From positions 1 to 9,097 of the forward strand of contig CAZGVB010000048.1 of the NCBI GenBank assembly GCA_964528825.1: DNA of 9,097 nucleotides. Direction: 5' to 3'. The stretch is from RGIG5612 sp964528825. GTDB lineage: Bacteria > Bacillota > Clostridia > Lachnospirales > Lachnospiraceae. The position numbers and the translations under genes were made by a program. Shown piece by piece: positions 1 through 5,737 of this stretch. The number at the start of each line of letters is the position of its first letter. The first letter of the stretch is position 1. The notes beneath the pieces are model-generated. The model was not told where the DNA came from, made no database searches, and saw only the letters and a program-made list of their open reading frames with translations.

Positions 1-55
1 GAAGCTCGTCGGGCTCATAACCCGAAGGTCATAGGTTCAAATCCTGTCCCCGCTA
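1..55 (+). tRNA. initiator tRNA-Met (CAT), 5' truncated by the window edge
   Basis: Only the 3' two thirds is present, beginning inside the D arm. The anticodon stem TCGGG/CCCGA (9-13 with 21-25) encloses the loop CTCATAA with anticodon CAT at 16-18. The variable loop is AGGTC, the T arm is 31-47 with loop TTCAAAT, and the acceptor 3' strand CCCCGCT is followed by discriminator A55. Three consecutive G-C pairs next to the anticodon loop are the hallmark of bacterial initiator tRNA, which argues against elongator Met or lysidine-modified Ile. The base at position 72 is T here rather than the A of Escherichia coli; its partner, position 1, is outside the window. The CCA end is not encoded. It initiates translation. 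Confidence 0.93.
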
Positions 56-74
56 TTCGACTTCTTAAGTCAAT

Positions 75-147
<73 letters not shown>

Positions 148-156
148 CATGAAAGG

Positions 157-192
157 ATCGGGAGCTTTGTTTACCAAGGTTCCCGGTTTTTT
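157..192 (+). terminator. rho-independent terminator of the tRNA operon
   Basis: An 11-bp stem, CGGGAGCTTTG (159-169) with CAAGGTTCCCG (175-185), includes two G-T wobbles and closes a 5-nt loop. A run of six T (187-192) follows. It starts about 10 nt after tRNA-Phe, so it should end the tRNA transcript. Confidence 0.88.
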
Positions 193-247
193 CGTATATA
201 TCAATTTATAGACTTATAGTACAAATCGCTTGTACTCCTGATAGAGA

Positions 248-277
248 GTGTTGATGGCTGGGATTAGCTATCAACAC
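248..277. other. 12-bp intergenic hairpin
   Basis: GTGTTGATGGCT (248-259) pairs with AGCTATCAACAC (266-277) through one G-T wobble, leaving loop GGGATT. The plus strand then reads GTTTTGTCC, a poor T tract, so this is at best a weak second terminator behind the tRNA genes. It could also be a remnant of a mobile or structured-RNA element. Nothing else in 193-329 looks like a gene. Confidence 0.45.
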
Positions 278-321
278 GTTTTGTCCTATAGCCCACGTTT
301 TGTTCTATAACCCTATAACCC
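276..321. repeat. 19-nt direct tandem repeat with a short third piece
   Basis: The units at 276-294 and 295-313 match at 17 of 19 positions and share the start ACGTTTTGT. The end of the unit, TATAACCC, recurs at 314-321. It sits directly on the right arm of the preceding hairpin. No function can be assigned. Confidence 0.6.
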
Positions 322-329
322 AGATTAAA

Positions 330-360
330 GCCCGCCTGCATAGTCGTATGCAAGACGGGC
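330..360 (-). terminator. hairpin terminator, probably for the leftward HerA-like gene
   Basis: GCCCG..CTGCATA (330-342) pairs with TATGC.AG.CGGGC (347-360) around loop GTCG, with one mismatch and one bulged base. Read on the minus strand the hairpin is followed by TTTAAT, and it lies about 60 nt beyond the stop codon of the leftward ATPase gene. On the plus strand it is followed by AATTTGTTTTATT, so it may act in both directions. Confidence 0.65.
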
Positions 361-378
361 AATTTGTTTTATTATATT

Positions 379-431
379 GAATTTTTGCTCTACTTTATGT
401 TTTTATCGAATTTTTGCTTTATTTTATATTT
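379..431. repeat. 24-nt direct repeat (period 29) across the HerA-like stop codon
   Basis: GAATTTTTGCT at 379 and again at 408 opens two 24-nt copies (379-402 and 408-431) that match at 21 of 24 positions. On the minus strand the first-read copy contains the last codons Asn-Ile-Lys and stop TAA of the ATPase gene. The downstream copy repeats Asn-Ile-Lys-stop with TAG. It looks like a small tandem duplication of the gene's 3' end. Confidence 0.6.
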
Positions 432-2320
432 CCGAACAGTCCACGCAATATAGATGAGGCTCCGGTACGCATTACGGCACTTAAGGCGTTGGTTGCTGCT
501 CTTTTTCCTATCGTACTTGCGCTTGTTACAGATCCCGATCCTGTGACAGAATTGATCAAATTTCTGCTTATTGCTCTGGATACTGTAGATGTGGCATTTG
601 TCGCTGCAGACTTTGCGGCTTTATATGCTGTATCGCTCGCATTGATACCGGATGATGCGCTCTTGCGAGAAGTCTTTGAGGAGCTTTTTTTAGAGCTTGC
701 AGGTGATGTATCATTTTTGCCGTCAACCTCGTTTGCTGCTGCGGCCTCTGCTTTTTTCTTTTTCTCAGCCAGGAATTTTTCTGTCATATTTGTATATACA
801 GGTTCCTTTTCAGCTGCAGGCTGTACGCTTACGGCTGCGGCTTGCTCACTTTTGACAGCAGCTTGTCTACTTTCGTCAGCTGACTGTTTATCTCCGGGCA
901 CAGTTGATCCGCTATTGGCGGCTGCCTGCTCACCTTCAGCCGGCATGCTTTCATTTGTTGAAAGACGTTCATTATTGTTTCCCGCAGTGTCAGCTGAGTT
1001 TTCATCAGCAGAGTTTTCAGATGGATTTTTTAACAGAGCCTCTGCTTTCATTATTATCTCGTATGCAGATTCATTATCGATGCTTTCCCTGTATTTCAAT
1101 TCGAATTCACCGCATTTGATGATCTGGTCGATCTTTTCCGCAGGGGCTGCGCCCATAAGACTTTGCGGAGGCAGAATATTTGCCTTTTCAACTATGCCCG
1201 GCACACCCTTTTCATCAAGCAGGCTTATGAGAGCTTGGCCTGTGCCGAGCGCCGAGAGAGCATCCTCTGTATCAAAGGCCGGATTAACTCTGAAGCTGCT
1301 TACGGCGGCCTTTACACCCTTGAGTTCCTTTGGCGTATATGCTCTGAGGCCATGCTGTATCCTGTTATTTAACTGTCCTAAGACATCGTCTGGTATATCC
1401 GAAGGATTTTGAGTTATAAAAAATATGCCGACGCCTTTAGATCTTATCAGGCGTATTATCTGTGTTATCTTTTGGTGCAGCGCTTTGGGCGTGTCATCAA
1501 AAAGACAATGTGCCTCATCAAAGAAGAAAGCAATGCGCGGCTTTGCTATATCGCCGACTTCCGGCAGCGTTTCATAAAGCTCAGTAAGCATCCAAAGCAT
1601 AAATGTTGCATACGTTGCGGGACTTTGAAAGAGACGTTCACTGGAGAGTATATTTATATACCCGTGACCGGAGCTGTCTGTTCGTATCCAATCCTTTACA
1701 TTTAATGCAGGCTCGCCGAATACGCCGCCTGCGCCCTCCTGCTCAAATGCGAGAAGCGCTCTTTGTATAGCACCGATGCTGGATGTGGCTACATTTCCGT
1801 ACATTAATGTATATTCATCGCGGTTGTCACCGACATATTTCAGCATTGCGCGAAGGTCCTTAAGATCAAGCAGCTTAAGCCCCTGATCGTCTGCAACCTT
1901 GAAGACTATATTCAGAACCCCCTCCTGTACATCGGAAAGTCCGAGCAGTCTGGACAACAGCATAGGTCCGAGTCCGGATATAGTCATTCTTACGGGATGC
2001 CCCTTTTCACCGAAGATGTCCCAGAAACAGCAGGGATATGCATGATATGTCCAATCCTCTATGCCGAAGTCTGAGATACGTCTTTGCATATCCTCGGAAT
2101 CCTTTCCGCTCTCACACATTCCGGAAAGATCACCTTTTATGTCACTTAAAAATACCGGTACGCCCATATCGGAAAAAGCCTCGGCGATCACCTTCAGTGT
2201 TATGGTCTTTCCCGTGCCGGTAGCGCCTGCTATCAGTCCGTGTCTGTTTGACATTTCAGGCAAAAGGTATATGCCCTGTCCGTTTGCATTTGCAAGCCAT
2301 ATTTTTCCGTCTTTCAGCAT
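419..2320 (-). CDS. HerA-like ATPase, DUF853 (YjgR) family
   Basis: A 633-residue P-loop ATPase of the HerA/FtsK superfamily. Walker A is GATGTGKT at residues 32-39. Walker B is IAFFFDEAH at 263-271, with the acidic pair D268-E269. FFITQNPSDIP (300-310) fits the sensor segment, and NNRIQHGLR (318-326) may carry an arginine finger. Residues 1 to about 415 match the DUF853 core and the last 50 or so resemble the family's conserved C-terminus. Between them lies roughly 140 residues rich in Ala, Ser, Lys and Glu, probably disordered; Escherichia coli YjgR is about 500 residues, so this linker explains the extra length. No signal peptide or membrane segment is seen. The start is supported by GGAGG 8 nt upstream. 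The biological role of DUF853 proteins is poorly known; translocation on nucleic acid is inferred from HerA. It is transcribed divergently from the pyr operon and is probably monocistronic. Confidence 0.9.
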   Translation of the reverse strand: MLKDGKIWLANANGQGIYLLPEMSNRHGLIAGATGTGKTITLKVIAEAFSDMGVPVFLSDIKGDLSGMCESGKDSEDMQRRISDFGIEDWTYHAYPCCFWDIFGEKGHPVRMTISGLGPMLLSRLLGLSDVQEGVLNIVFKVADDQGLKLLDLKDLRAMLKYVGDNRDEYTLMYGNVATSSIGAIQRALLAFEQEGAGGVFGEPALNVKDWIRTDSSGHGYINILSSERLFQSPATYATFMLWMLTELYETLPEVGDIAKPRIAFFFDEAHCLFDDTPKALHQKITQIIRLIRSKGVGIFFITQNPSDIPDDVLGQLNNRIQHGLRAYTPKELKGVKAAVSSFRVNPAFDTEDALSALGTGQALISLLDEKGVPGIVEKANILPPQSLMGAAPAEKIDQIIKCGEFELKYRESIDNESAYEIIMKAEALLKNPSENSADENSADTAGNNNERLSTNESMPAEGEQAAANSGSTVPGDKQSADESRQAAVKSEQAAAVSVQPAAEKEPVYTNMTEKFLAEKKKKAEAAAANEVDGKNDTSPASSKKSSSKTSRKSASSGINASDTAYKAAKSAATNATSTVSRAISRNLINSVTGSGSVTSASTIGKRAATNALSAVMRTGASSILRGLFGNIK

Positions 2321-2423
2321 TTGATAATCCTCCGGTATGCGCCTGTGCAGGCGATTTTGATATATGGATTATAAGTCGGTGAAATGCCATATTTCAACCT
2401 TTTTAGTATTGAGATAAGCTTCT

Positions 2424-2454
2424 TTTATGCTTACAGTGATATTTTAACTGTCAA
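2424..2454 (-). promoter_or_regulatory. possible promoter for the HerA-like gene
   Basis: On the minus strand a perfect -35 box TTGACA (2449-2454) is followed after 19 nt by CATAAA (2424-2429), which matches four of six -10 positions. The long spacer and imperfect -10 make this tentative. It would give a leader of about 95 nt. Confidence 0.3.
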
Positions 2455-2596
2455 TAGATAATAATAGAGGAAAAAAGTTCTTTTGGCGGAGGGGTTCTGA
2501 CTTAAACACTGCGAGGTGTGATGATATACTGCAAAAACGATAGACAGGCTTTCGTAGGGACGAGCACACTGGCAGTAACTCTTTGATACGGATTTA

Positions 2597-2625
2597 TTGA
2601 CATTTTTGGCCTTGTAAGATAGACT
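2597..2625 (+). promoter_or_regulatory. sigma-A-type promoter for the pyr operon
   Basis: A perfect -35 box TTGACA (2597-2602) is separated by exactly 17 nt from TAGACT (2620-2625), a four-of-six match to the -10 consensus. Transcription would begin near 2632, giving an untranslated leader of about 80 nt before pyrC. It is the best promoter visible in the spacer, and none is evident in front of the later genes, so it probably drives the whole operon. Confidence 0.6.
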
Positions 2626-2640
2626 TTTATAGCAAAGTGA

Positions 2641-2697
2641 ATGTCGGATAAACGTCTGTGCGGCATGGATCACTTACTTTTTGTTCAGGACTCTTAA
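2641..2697 (+). other. possible 18-codon leader reading frame before pyrC
   Basis: An ATG about 9 nt after the predicted transcription start opens a frame of 18 codons (MSDKRLCGMDHLLFVQDS) ending in TAA, 3 nt before the pyrC ribosome binding site. A second in-frame ATG lies at 2665. Only a weak purine stretch (AAAGTGA) precedes the first ATG. The flanks AAGTGA (2635-2640) and TCACTT (2670-2675) can pair, which would enclose the first ATG. It may be chance; no known leader-peptide mechanism is recognised. Confidence 0.25.
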
Positions 2698-2710
2698 TAT
2701 AAGGACAGAT

Positions 2711-3913
2711 ATGATGTCAGAATCTGCTTTTTCGAAGGGAAATATCATAATAACAGATCTCAGAAAGGATTCTGCAAAATATTCCCTTAAGGACAATTCT
2801 TTTAAAGGACCAGTAGTATTACCCGGTTTTTGCGATGTGCATGTGCATTTGCGTGAACCGGGTTTTTCATATAAAGAAACAATAAAAACAGGCACGCTTG
2901 CGGCAGCGAGAGGCGGATATACCGCAGTATGCACTATGCCGAACCTGAATCCGGTACCGGACAATGCCGCACACCTTAAGGCGGAGACGGATATCATCAA
3001 AAGGGACGGAGTCATCCATGTATATCCTTACGGGGCGATAACAGTAGGTGAGATGGGCGAGCAGATCGCGGATCTTAAAGGTATGGCCGCGGATGTGATC
3101 GCTTTTTCCGACGACGGCAAGGGTATCCAAAGCGAAACTATGATGAGAGATGCCATGCGACAGGCAGCAAAGCTCGGCAAGATGGTTGTTGCTCATTGCG
3201 AAGACAATTCATTGCTTAATGGCGGATATATTCATGAAGGAATATATAGCGCATCTCACGGGCACAGAGGTATATGCTCTGAAAGTGAGTGGAGACAGAT
3301 CGACCGTGATGTAAGAATAGCCGAAGAGACGGGATGTGCCTATCATGTATGCCATGTTTCAACGAAGGAGAGCGTGGAGATAATACGAAAAGCAAAGCTT
3401 CGCGGAGTCAATGTCACATGTGAGACGGCGCCTCATTATCTTGTATTTGATGAAAATGATCTCAAAGAGGACGGATGGTGGAAGATGAATCCTCCTCTTC
3501 GCGGCTGTGAAGACCGATTGGCTCTTATTGAAGGAATTAAGGACGGAACGATAGATATCATTGCTACCGATCATGCACCGCACAGCGCTGAGGAAAAATC
3601 GAAGGGTCTCGAAAAAAGCGCATTTGGCATCGTCGGCCTTGAGACGGCATTTCCTCTTTTATATACTAAGCTTGTGTTGACAGACATCATTTCGTTTGAA
3701 AAGCTCATTGATCTGATAGCATACAATCCAAGAAAGAGATTTGGGATACCTCTTGGTGATGACCATACCATATGGGATCTCGAACGCTCATTTGAGGTAG
3801 ATCCGAACGAATTTTTATCCATGGGAAAGGCTCAGCCATATACGGGAATGAAGCTTTTCGGAAGATGCGTCAAGACTGTATGCGCAGGCAGGACAGTATA
3901 TGAAGAAAAATGA
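2711..3913 (+). CDS. pyrC: dihydroorotase, class I
   Basis: Catalyses reversible cyclisation of N-carbamoyl-aspartate to dihydroorotate, the third step of UMP synthesis, in the cytosol. With numbering from the ATG at 2711 (400 residues), the amidohydrolase metal ligands are visible: H44 and H46 in DVHVHLREPG, the FSDDG aspartate (134/135) that bridges the metals in class I enzymes, H162 in AHCED, H215 in CHVS and D287 in ATDHAPH. The RAxxGGxT-like segment AARGGYTAVCTMPN (65-78) is also typical. The start is ATG 2711 or ATG 2714: AAGGA at 2701-2705 lies 5 or 8 nt upstream, the latter being better spaced. A TTG at 2681 would add 10 residues but has no ribosome binding site. The region before HVHLREPG is about 15 residues shorter than in the Bacillus anthracis enzyme and lacks the usual KNG...DG pattern. 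It is the first gene of the operon. Confidence 0.93.
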   Translation: MMSESAFSKGNIIITDLRKDSAKYSLKDNSFKGPVVLPGFCDVHVHLREPGFSYKETIKTGTLAAARGGYTAVCTMPNLNPVPDNAAHLKAETDIIKRDGVIHVYPYGAITVGEMGEQIADLKGMAADVIAFSDDGKGIQSETMMRDAMRQAAKLGKMVVAHCEDNSLLNGGYIHEGIYSASHGHRGICSESEWRQIDRDVRIAEETGCAYHVCHVSTKESVEIIRKAKLRGVNVTCETAPHYLVFDENDLKEDGWWKMNPPLRGCEDRLALIEGIKDGTIDIIATDHAPHSAEEKSKGLEKSAFGIVGLETAFPLLYTKLVLTDIISFEKLIDLIAYNPRKRFGIPLGDDHTIWDLERSFEVDPNEFLSMGKAQPYTGMKLFGRCVKTVCAGRTVYEEK

Positions 3914-3916
3914 CCA

Positions 3917-4095
3917 ATGTCCGGCGAAAAAAAAGCAGCTAAACAATAAGAATCCGAAGGTAACAGAATGATAGTCAGACACTGGAAATCATGAATGAAT
4001 AAAGCAGCAGTCAGACACTGGGATTCGTGAATGGATAAAGCAGCAGTCAGACATTAGGAACCATGAAGGGACAAAGCAATAGACAGATAATATGA
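3917..4095 (+). other. chain of five micro reading frames linking pyrC to pyrK
   Basis: After the pyrC stop and a 3-nt gap, ATG 3917 opens MSGEKKAAKQ (stop at 3947-3949). ATG 3968, 7 nt after the good site GAAGG (3956-3960), opens MIVRHWKS (stop 3992-3994). ATG 3995 follows directly and opens MNKAAVRHWDS (stop 4028-4030). ATG 4031 follows directly and opens MDKAAVRH (stop 4055-4057). ATG 4063 opens MKGQSNRQII, whose TGA overlaps the pyrK ATG as ATGA. The first four share the pyrC frame. The arrangement is certain; whether any frame is translated is unknown. Confidence 0.4.
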
Positions 4096-4108
4096 ATCAG
4101 GGAACTTA
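3932..4108 (+). repeat. degenerate 36-nt tandem repeat, about five units
   Basis: Units begin at 3965, 4001, 4037 and 4073, exactly 36 nt apart. The clearest two share AAAGCAGCAGTCAGAC at their start and agree at 29 of 36 positions. The 3965 unit agrees with the 4001 unit at 26 of 36. The 4073 unit is weaker (about 21 of 36 to a consensus) and runs across the pyrK start into its first five codons. A possible older, 33-nt unit starts with AAAGCAGC at 3932. There are no spacers between units, so it is not a CRISPR array. Confidence 0.8.
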
Positions 4109-4826
4109 CGAAATAATAAAGAACAGACAGATAGCACCGGATGTCTATGAGATGACATTAGAGGGAGATACAAGTGCTCTTGAAAGACCGGGGCAGTTTA
4201 TAAATATAAAGACAGACGGATTTTTCCTGAGAAGACCGATATCGGTATGTGATTGGGATGACAAGCAGCTTGTTATTATATTCAAGGTTGTTGGTGCGGG
4301 GACTATGGAAATGTCCGCAATGAAGATCGGCAAAAGATTGGATATCCTTACGGGACTCGGCAACGGATACGATCTTTCATTAAGCGGGAAGTCGCCGCTT
4401 CTTCTCGGAGGAGGAGCGGGTGTTCCGCCGCTGTACAGGCTTGCAAAGGAGCTCATATCTCAGAAAAAGCATGTCACTGCGATACTCGGTTTTAACAAGG
4501 CATGTGAGATCTTTTATGAAAAGGAATTTCGTGACATCGGATGCGATGTATATGTGACTACAGTAGATGGAAGTTATGGTATAAAGGGATTTGTTACAGA
4601 TGCATTGCCTGAGGAATATACATATTTTTACACATGCGGTCCGAAGCCTATGCTGAAGGCTGTATATAACAGGCTTAAGACGCAGGGCGAATTCAGCTTT
4701 GAGGAACGCATGGGATGTGGCTTCGGTGCATGTATGGGATGCTCGTGTAAGGTAAAGGGCGGATACAAACGCATATGCAAGGATGGGCCTGTCCTTAAAA
4801 AGGAGGAAATATTATGGGAAGACTGA
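4092..4826 (+). CDS. pyrK: dihydroorotate dehydrogenase B, electron transfer subunit
   Basis: A 244-residue subunit that passes electrons from the PyrD flavin through [2Fe-2S] and FAD to NAD+. The FAD-binding motif RRPIS is at 47-51, the nucleotide-binding turn GGGAGVPP at 106-113, and YTCGPKPML (180-188) is the typical ferredoxin-reductase NAD-site motif. The iron-sulfur ligands are C209, C214, C217 and C229 (C-x4-C-x2-C-x11-C); C219 is extra. Length is a little short of the roughly 260 residues usual for the family. The start fits the family's N-terminus (TYEIIKNRQIAPDVY at 5-19), but no Shine-Dalgarno sequence lies within 5-13 nt of the ATG. The nearest candidate, GGGA, is about 20 nt away. 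Initiation may therefore depend on coupling to the micro frame whose stop overlaps the ATG. The 3' end overlaps pyrD by 13 nt. Confidence 0.96.
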   Translation: MNQGTYEIIKNRQIAPDVYEMTLEGDTSALERPGQFINIKTDGFFLRRPISVCDWDDKQLVIIFKVVGAGTMEMSAMKIGKRLDILTGLGNGYDLSLSGKSPLLLGGGAGVPPLYRLAKELISQKKHVTAILGFNKACEIFYEKEFRDIGCDVYVTTVDGSYGIKGFVTDALPEEYTYFYTCGPKPMLKAVYNRLKTQGEFSFEERMGCGFGACMGCSCKVKGGYKRICKDGPVLKKEEILWED

Positions 4827-5728
4827 ATACAGAGCTGTGCGGCATAATGCTCGATAATCCCGTCATCCCGGCATCGGGCACATTCGGATATGGATATGAG
4901 TTCGCACAGCTTTATGATATAAATTGTCTCGGCACATTTTCCTTTAAAGGTACCACGAGGGAGGCAAGATACGGCAATGAACTGCCTCGCATAGCAGAAT
5001 GCCCCTGTGGGATGCTGAATGCGGTAGGATTACAAAATCCGGGCGTGGAGGCTGTGATAGGAGAGGAACTTCCAAGACTGAAAAAGGTGTTCGATAAGCC
5101 CGTAATGGCAAATGTCAGCGGCTTCTCGGCAGACGAATATATATACGTATGTCAAAGATTGAATGATGAGCCGCAGGTAGGCTGGCTTGAGATAAACATA
5201 AGCTGCCCGAACGTACATGGCGGCGGTATGGCATTCGGAACAGATCCTGATGCTGCGGCATTCATAACAGGTGAGGTGAAAAAGGCAACGACAAAGCCGG
5301 TGATAGTAAAGCTCTCGCCCAACGTTACGGATATAGTGCAGATAGCAAAGGCCTGCGAGGGGGCAGGTGCGGATGCGATAAGTCTTATAAATACCATGCT
5401 CGGAATGAGGATAGATATAAGGAACGGTAGACCGCTGCTAAAAAATATAACAGGCGGGCTGTCGGGCCCGGCAATATTCCCGGTGGCGCTTAGAATGGTA
5501 TATCAGGTATCCTGTGCCGTAAGCATACCGGTAATAGGAATGGGAGGTATATCAAAAGCAGAGGATGTGATCGAAATGATGATGGCAGGTGCATCTGCGG
5601 TTGAGATAGGTGCGGCCAATCTGACAGATCCGTATATATGCCGCGATATCATAAAAAAACTTCCCGAGATCATGGATAAGTATAATATTGAAAATCTTGC
5701 CGATATTATAGGCAAAGCAAAGGAGTAA
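4814..5728 (+). CDS. pyrD: dihydroorotate dehydrogenase B, catalytic subunit (class 1B)
   Basis: A 304-residue FMN barrel enzyme oxidising dihydroorotate to orotate; with PyrK it forms the NAD+-dependent type 1B complex, cytosolic rather than quinone-linked. The catalytic base cysteine that defines class 1 is C131 in INISCPNVHGGG (128-138; class 2 has serine). K45 in FSFKGTT and K166 in VIVKLSPN contact FMN and orotate, N100 in MANVSG is the expected asparagine, and GMGGI (242-246) with GASAVEIGAA (259-268) binds the FMN phosphate. AGGAGG at 4801-4806, 7 nt from ATG and inside pyrK, sets the start. The 13-nt overlap with pyrK suits equal production of two subunits of one complex. Length is normal. 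Confidence 0.97.
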   Translation: MGRLNTELCGIMLDNPVIPASGTFGYGYEFAQLYDINCLGTFSFKGTTREARYGNELPRIAECPCGMLNAVGLQNPGVEAVIGEELPRLKKVFDKPVMANVSGFSADEYIYVCQRLNDEPQVGWLEINISCPNVHGGGMAFGTDPDAAAFITGEVKKATTKPVIVKLSPNVTDIVQIAKACEGAGADAISLINTMLGMRIDIRNGRPLLKNITGGLSGPAIFPVALRMVYQVSCAVSIPVIGMGGISKAEDVIEMMMAGASAVEIGAANLTDPYICRDIIKKLPEIMDKYNIENLADIIGKAKE

Positions 5729-5737
5729 GCTGTATAT

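Larger units (their letters stand above)
2321..2710. other. divergent spacer between the HerA-like gene and pyrC
   Basis: This 390-nt stretch holds the leftward gene's ribosome binding site (GGAGG, minus strand, 2329-2333), a small perfect hairpin CGCCTGTGCAGGCG (2340-2353), a weak leftward promoter candidate, a convincing rightward promoter, and a short leader reading frame before pyrC. I see no RNA gene, no PyrR-type attenuator (anti-antiterminator plus terminator with T run), and no convincing protein gene in 2460-2590. Confidence 0.6.

Noticed and set aside
414..1412. 332-codon open frame on the plus strand
   Set aside because: It lies wholly antisense to the low-complexity tail and core of the HerA-like gene. 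Its translation is a hydrophobic Ala/Ser/Phe/Leu-rich sequence expected from the complement, and the other strand has real family motifs and a ribosome binding site.
2521..2586. 21-codon plus-strand frame with GAGG 4 nt upstream
   Set aside because: It ends before the -35 box of the best promoter, so it would need another, unseen promoter. The spacing of the binding site is poor.
2431..2673. 80-codon minus-strand frame in the divergent spacer
   Set aside because: There is no ribosome binding site before its ATG, the sequence resembles no family, and it runs across the predicted pyr promoter.
2681..2710. TTG start for pyrC
   Set aside because: No Shine-Dalgarno sequence precedes it, whereas AAGGA is well placed for the ATG pair at 2711/2714.
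4086..4091. GATAAT as a -10 box for an internal pyrK promoter
   Set aside because: It ends directly at the pyrK ATG and no -35 element sits 16-18 nt upstream. A transcript from it would start inside pyrK.
3965..4108. 36-nt repeat considered as a CRISPR array
   Set aside because: The units are contiguous with no spacers between them, are degenerate, and no cas genes are present in the window.
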